A stretch of 13,611 bases of DNA from positions 1-13,611 of the forward strand of contig JBNLVK010000077.1 of NCBI GenBank assembly GCA_050618055.1, given 5' to 3'. Positions 11,510-13,611 of the stretch are shown piece after piece. Source of the stretch: CALDCK01 sp050618055 (lineage in GTDB: Bacteria > Myxococcota_A > UBA9160 > SMWR01). The notes under the pieces were generated by a model, which saw only the letters and a program-made list of their open reading frames with translations, had not been told where the DNA came from and ran no database searches. The position numbers were made by a program, and so were the translations under genes. The first letter of the stretch is position 1. Every line of letters begins with the position of its first letter.

Positions 11510-12643
11510 TTGCCGCGGTTCCTTCACTCGGGCGACTGGCAGCTCGGGATGAAGCGGCGTTTCCTGGGCGAGGACGCTCAGGCGCGTTTCGACGAGGCGC
11601 GCTTCGACGCGATCCGCCGCCTGGGCGACGTCGCCGAGCGTGAGCGCTGCGACTGCGTCGTGGTGTGCGGGGACGTGTTCGAGTCGAACGCGGTCGACCG
11701 CCGGACCGTGGCCCGCGCGCTCGACGCGCTGCGCGGCGTGCGCGTGCCGGTGGTGCTGCTGCCCGGCAACCACGACCCGCTGGACGGCGCGTCGGTGTTC
11801 GACACGCCGGCGTTCACCCGCGGCGCACCGGACCACGTGCACGTGCTGCGCGACGCCACGCCGCTGCGCGTCCGGCCCGACCTCGAGGTGGTGGGCGCGC
11901 CCTGGCACTCGAAGCGCCCGGGACGCGACCTGCTGGCCGAGGCGCTGGACGGCCTGCCCGCGCCCGCGGGCACGCGCGTGGCGCTGGCCCACGGCGCCGT
12001 CGACGTGCTGTCGCCGGACCGCGACGACCCGGCCGCCATCGACCTGGCGAACGCCGAGCGCGCCATCCGCGACGGCGCCATCCACGACCTGGCGCTGGGC
12101 GATCGCCACTCGCGCACCCGCGTCGGCGAGACCGATCGCGTCCACTACGCCGGCGCGCCGGAGCCCACCGACTGGGGAGAGATCGATCCGGGGCAGGTGC
12201 TGGTGGTCGACGTCGACCCGTCGCGGGTTCGGGTGGAGGCCCACCGCGTCGGCACCTGGTGCTTCGAGCGCCGCGCCGGCGTGGCGCTGAACAGCGCGGA
12301 GGACCTGGACGCGCTGGCCGCCTGGCTGGACGGCCTGCCGGACAAGGCGCGCACGATCGTGCGCCTGTCCTGGGAGGGCACCCTCGACCTGCGCGGCCAC
12401 GCGCGGCTCGAGGCGCTCGTCGAGCGCGCCCGCGACGTCTTCGCCTGTGTCGACGTCTGGGAGCCCGAGTGCGCCCTGGCGCTGCTGCCCGACGACGCCG
12501 ACTTCGAGGCCCTGGGCCTCTCGGGCTTCGCGGCGCGCGCCGTCGAGAAGCTGCGCGCCGACGCCGCCGGCGCCCCGGAGGCCGAGGACGCGCTGGCCCT
12601 GCTGGTGCGGCTGGCCACCGGCGCCGAGGGGGACGCGGCGTGA
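11510..12643 (+). CDS. SbcD/Mre11-like metallophosphoesterase, DNA repair nuclease subunit
   Basis: A 377-residue calcineurin-like phosphoesterase, probably the nuclease of an SbcCD-type complex that processes DNA ends and hairpins. The family motifs are FLHSGDWQLGM (4-14; D9, and Q11 where Mre11/SbcD usually has His), CGDVFE (53-58; D55), PGNHDPLD (85-92), LAHG (159-162; H161) and LGDRHS (196-201; D198, H200, where GHxH is usual). The C-terminal half (about 220-377) is a capping/partner-binding region. The start is TTG at 11510: an in-frame TGA at 11501-11503 rules out anything longer, and the first motif begins at residue 4. A G run at 11495-11500 may be the ribosome binding site. Its stop overlaps the following ATPase gene by 4 nt, which supports complex formation. 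The motif variants suggest a subfamily apart from E. coli SbcD. Confidence 0.88.
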   Translation: MPRFLHSGDWQLGMKRRFLGEDAQARFDEARFDAIRRLGDVAERERCDCVVVCGDVFESNAVDRRTVARALDALRGVRVPVVLLPGNHDPLDGASVFDTPAFTRGAPDHVHVLRDATPLRVRPDLEVVGAPWHSKRPGRDLLAEALDGLPAPAGTRVALAHGAVDVLSPDRDDPAAIDLANAERAIRDGAIHDLALGDRHSRTRVGETDRVHYAGAPEPTDWGEIDPGQVLVVDVDPSRVRVEAHRVGTWCFERRAGVALNSAEDLDALAAWLDGLPDKARTIVRLSWEGTLDLRGHARLEALVERARDVFACVDVWEPECALALLPDDADFEALGLSGFAARAVEKLRADAAGAPEAEDALALLVRLATGAEGDAA

Positions 12644-13611
12644 GGATCCTGCGCCTGCGCCTGAAGAACTACCGGGGCATCGCCGACCGCGAGGTGCGCT
12701 TCGCCGAGCAGGGCGTGACCGTGGTCTCCGGTCCCAACGAGGTGGGCAAGTCGAGCCTGGCCGAGGCCATCGACCTGGTCTTCGACGAGCTCGACAGCAC
12801 CACCAAGCAGCGCGTGCGCGACGTGCAGCCGGTGCACCGCGACGCCGGCGCCGAGATCGAGGTCGACGTCGAGACCGGCCCCTACGCCTTCACCTACGCC
12901 AAGCGCTTCCAGCGCCGGGCGCGCACCCAGCTGACCGTCACGCGGCCGAAGCTGGAGCACAGGAGCGGCCGCGAGGCCCACCAGCGCGTGCGGGCGATCC
13001 TGGACGAGACCCTGGACCTCGACCTGTGGCGCGCGCTGCGCATCCAACAGGGGCAGGGTCTGGTGCAGGCGTCGTGGGGCGGCGCTCCGGCGCTGGCCGC
13101 CGCGCTGGATCGCGCCGCCGGCGCGGCCCCGACCGATCGCGAGGAGGGACTGCTCGAGGCGGCCGCCGCCGAGGCGGCGCGCTACTTCACGAAGACCGGT
13201 CGCCCGCGCCGCCAGCTGGCTGCCGCCGAGCGCGAGGCCGGCGCGGCGCGGCAGCGCGCCGAGCAGGCGGGGCAGGACCTGGCGAAGCTGGAAGGCGACG
13301 TCGCCCGCGCCGAGGAGCTGCGCAGCGTGCGCGCCGCCTGCGAGCTGGCGGTCCGCCAGGCCGAGCAGGAGCTGCGCGAGCAGGAGCAGCGCTTCGAGCC
13401 GGTGGTGGCGCTGCGCGACGCGCTGGCCACCGCCGTGGCGCAGCGCGACCTGGCGCTGGCCGAGGAGCGCGAGGCGCGCCAGCGCGCGCGCGAGCGCGGT
13501 CGGCTGGTGGCCGCCCACGCCGCCGCCGAGGCCGACCTGGCCCACCGCGCCGAGGAGATCGAGAGCGGCGAGCCGGCGCTGCGGGGCCCGCGCGCCCCGC
13601 GGGAGCACCCC
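12640..13611 (+). CDS. SbcC/Rad50-like AAA ATPase, N-terminal part, cut by the window end
   Basis: Translation from the GTG in the GTGA overlap gives 324 residues that stay open to the last base. MRILRLRLKNYRGI starts like SbcC/RecF-type ATPases (strand plus NYRGI). Walker A is GPNEVGKS (31-38). A Q-loop-like IQQGQG is at 135-140, and YFTKTGRP (182-189) precedes a long coiled coil rich in Ala, Arg, Glu and Gln (about 190-310). The signature motif, Walker B and the zinc hook would lie beyond the window. The ATPase should form a complex with the nuclease encoded just upstream, using ATP to control DNA-end access. The last 13 residues contain four prolines and break the coiled-coil pattern, which may reflect poor sequence at a contig end. 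Confidence 0.85.
   Translation, partial: MRILRLRLKNYRGIADREVRFAEQGVTVVSGPNEVGKSSLAEAIDLVFDELDSTTKQRVRDVQPVHRDAGAEIEVDVETGPYAFTYAKRFQRRARTQLTVTRPKLEHRSGREAHQRVRAILDETLDLDLWRALRIQQGQGLVQASWGGAPALAAALDRAAGAAPTDREEGLLEAAAAEAARYFTKTGRPRRQLAAAEREAGAARQRAEQAGQDLAKLEGDVARAEELRSVRAACELAVRQAEQELREQEQRFEPVVALRDALATAVAQRDLALAEEREARQRARERGRLVAAHAAAEADLAHRAEEIESGEPALRGPRAPREHP

Noticed and set aside
1..13611. A new defence or biosynthetic gene cluster
   Set aside because: All recognisable genes belong to common families in small independent operons. The SbcCD-like pair is the only DNA-processing module, and nothing nearby indicates a defence role.

Overview
The window is a GC-rich, gene-dense bacterial segment with no gene-free stretch longer than about 160 bases. 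It carries 13 protein-coding genes, 12 on the + strand and valS on the - strand. No RNA gene, insertion sequence, CRISPR array or phage gene was seen. The extreme GC bias at third codon positions creates many long antisense open frames, which are ignored here. A lipoprotein, a perfect sigma-54 promoter, the long alpha-proteobacterial-like form of L28 and a beta-oxidation-type gene set suggest a high-GC Gram-negative, perhaps a Myxococcota, deltaproteobacterial or Binatota-like lineage. That placement is inference only. Both window ends cut through genes, so this may be a whole metagenomic contig.

Layout. (1) 1-4074: a surface-glycoconjugate operon with a polytopic membrane protein (5' end missing), a GT2 transferase with two C-terminal membrane helices, and a GT4 transferase. 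(2) 4142-4699: an unrecognised lipoprotein. (3) 4736-6180: a 2-hydroxychromene-2-carboxylate isomerase/DsbA-like protein translationally coupled to a TesB-type acyl-CoA thioesterase. (4) 6181-8829 (-): valS, tail-to-tail with tesB, the two stop codons abutting. (5) 8905-10101: an acyl-CoA dehydrogenase divergent from valS. (6) 10173-11045: the ribosomal protein cluster rpsN-rpmE2-rpmB, all zinc-free forms. (7) 11205-11453: a small membrane protein behind a textbook sigma-54 promoter. (8) 11510-13611: an SbcD-like nuclease and an SbcC/Rad50-like ATPase, overlapping by 4 nt, with the ATPase cut by the window end.

Main points of interest. The first 142 bases are a reverse-complement copy of bases 268-409 of the same gene, with eight mismatches that are all A-to-C or T-to-G and all amino-acid changing. 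This is almost certainly a fold-back assembly or amplification artefact, and it creates the apparent ATG of the first gene. The sigma-54 promoter at 11151-11166 matches the consensus and has repeat structure just upstream. The rpsN ribosome binding site lies inside a hairpin. The nuclease shows variant metal-ligand motifs (DxQ and GDRH), and several genes have a -10-like box directly before a start codon with no Shine-Dalgarno. No clearly new multi-gene defence or metabolic system is visible.
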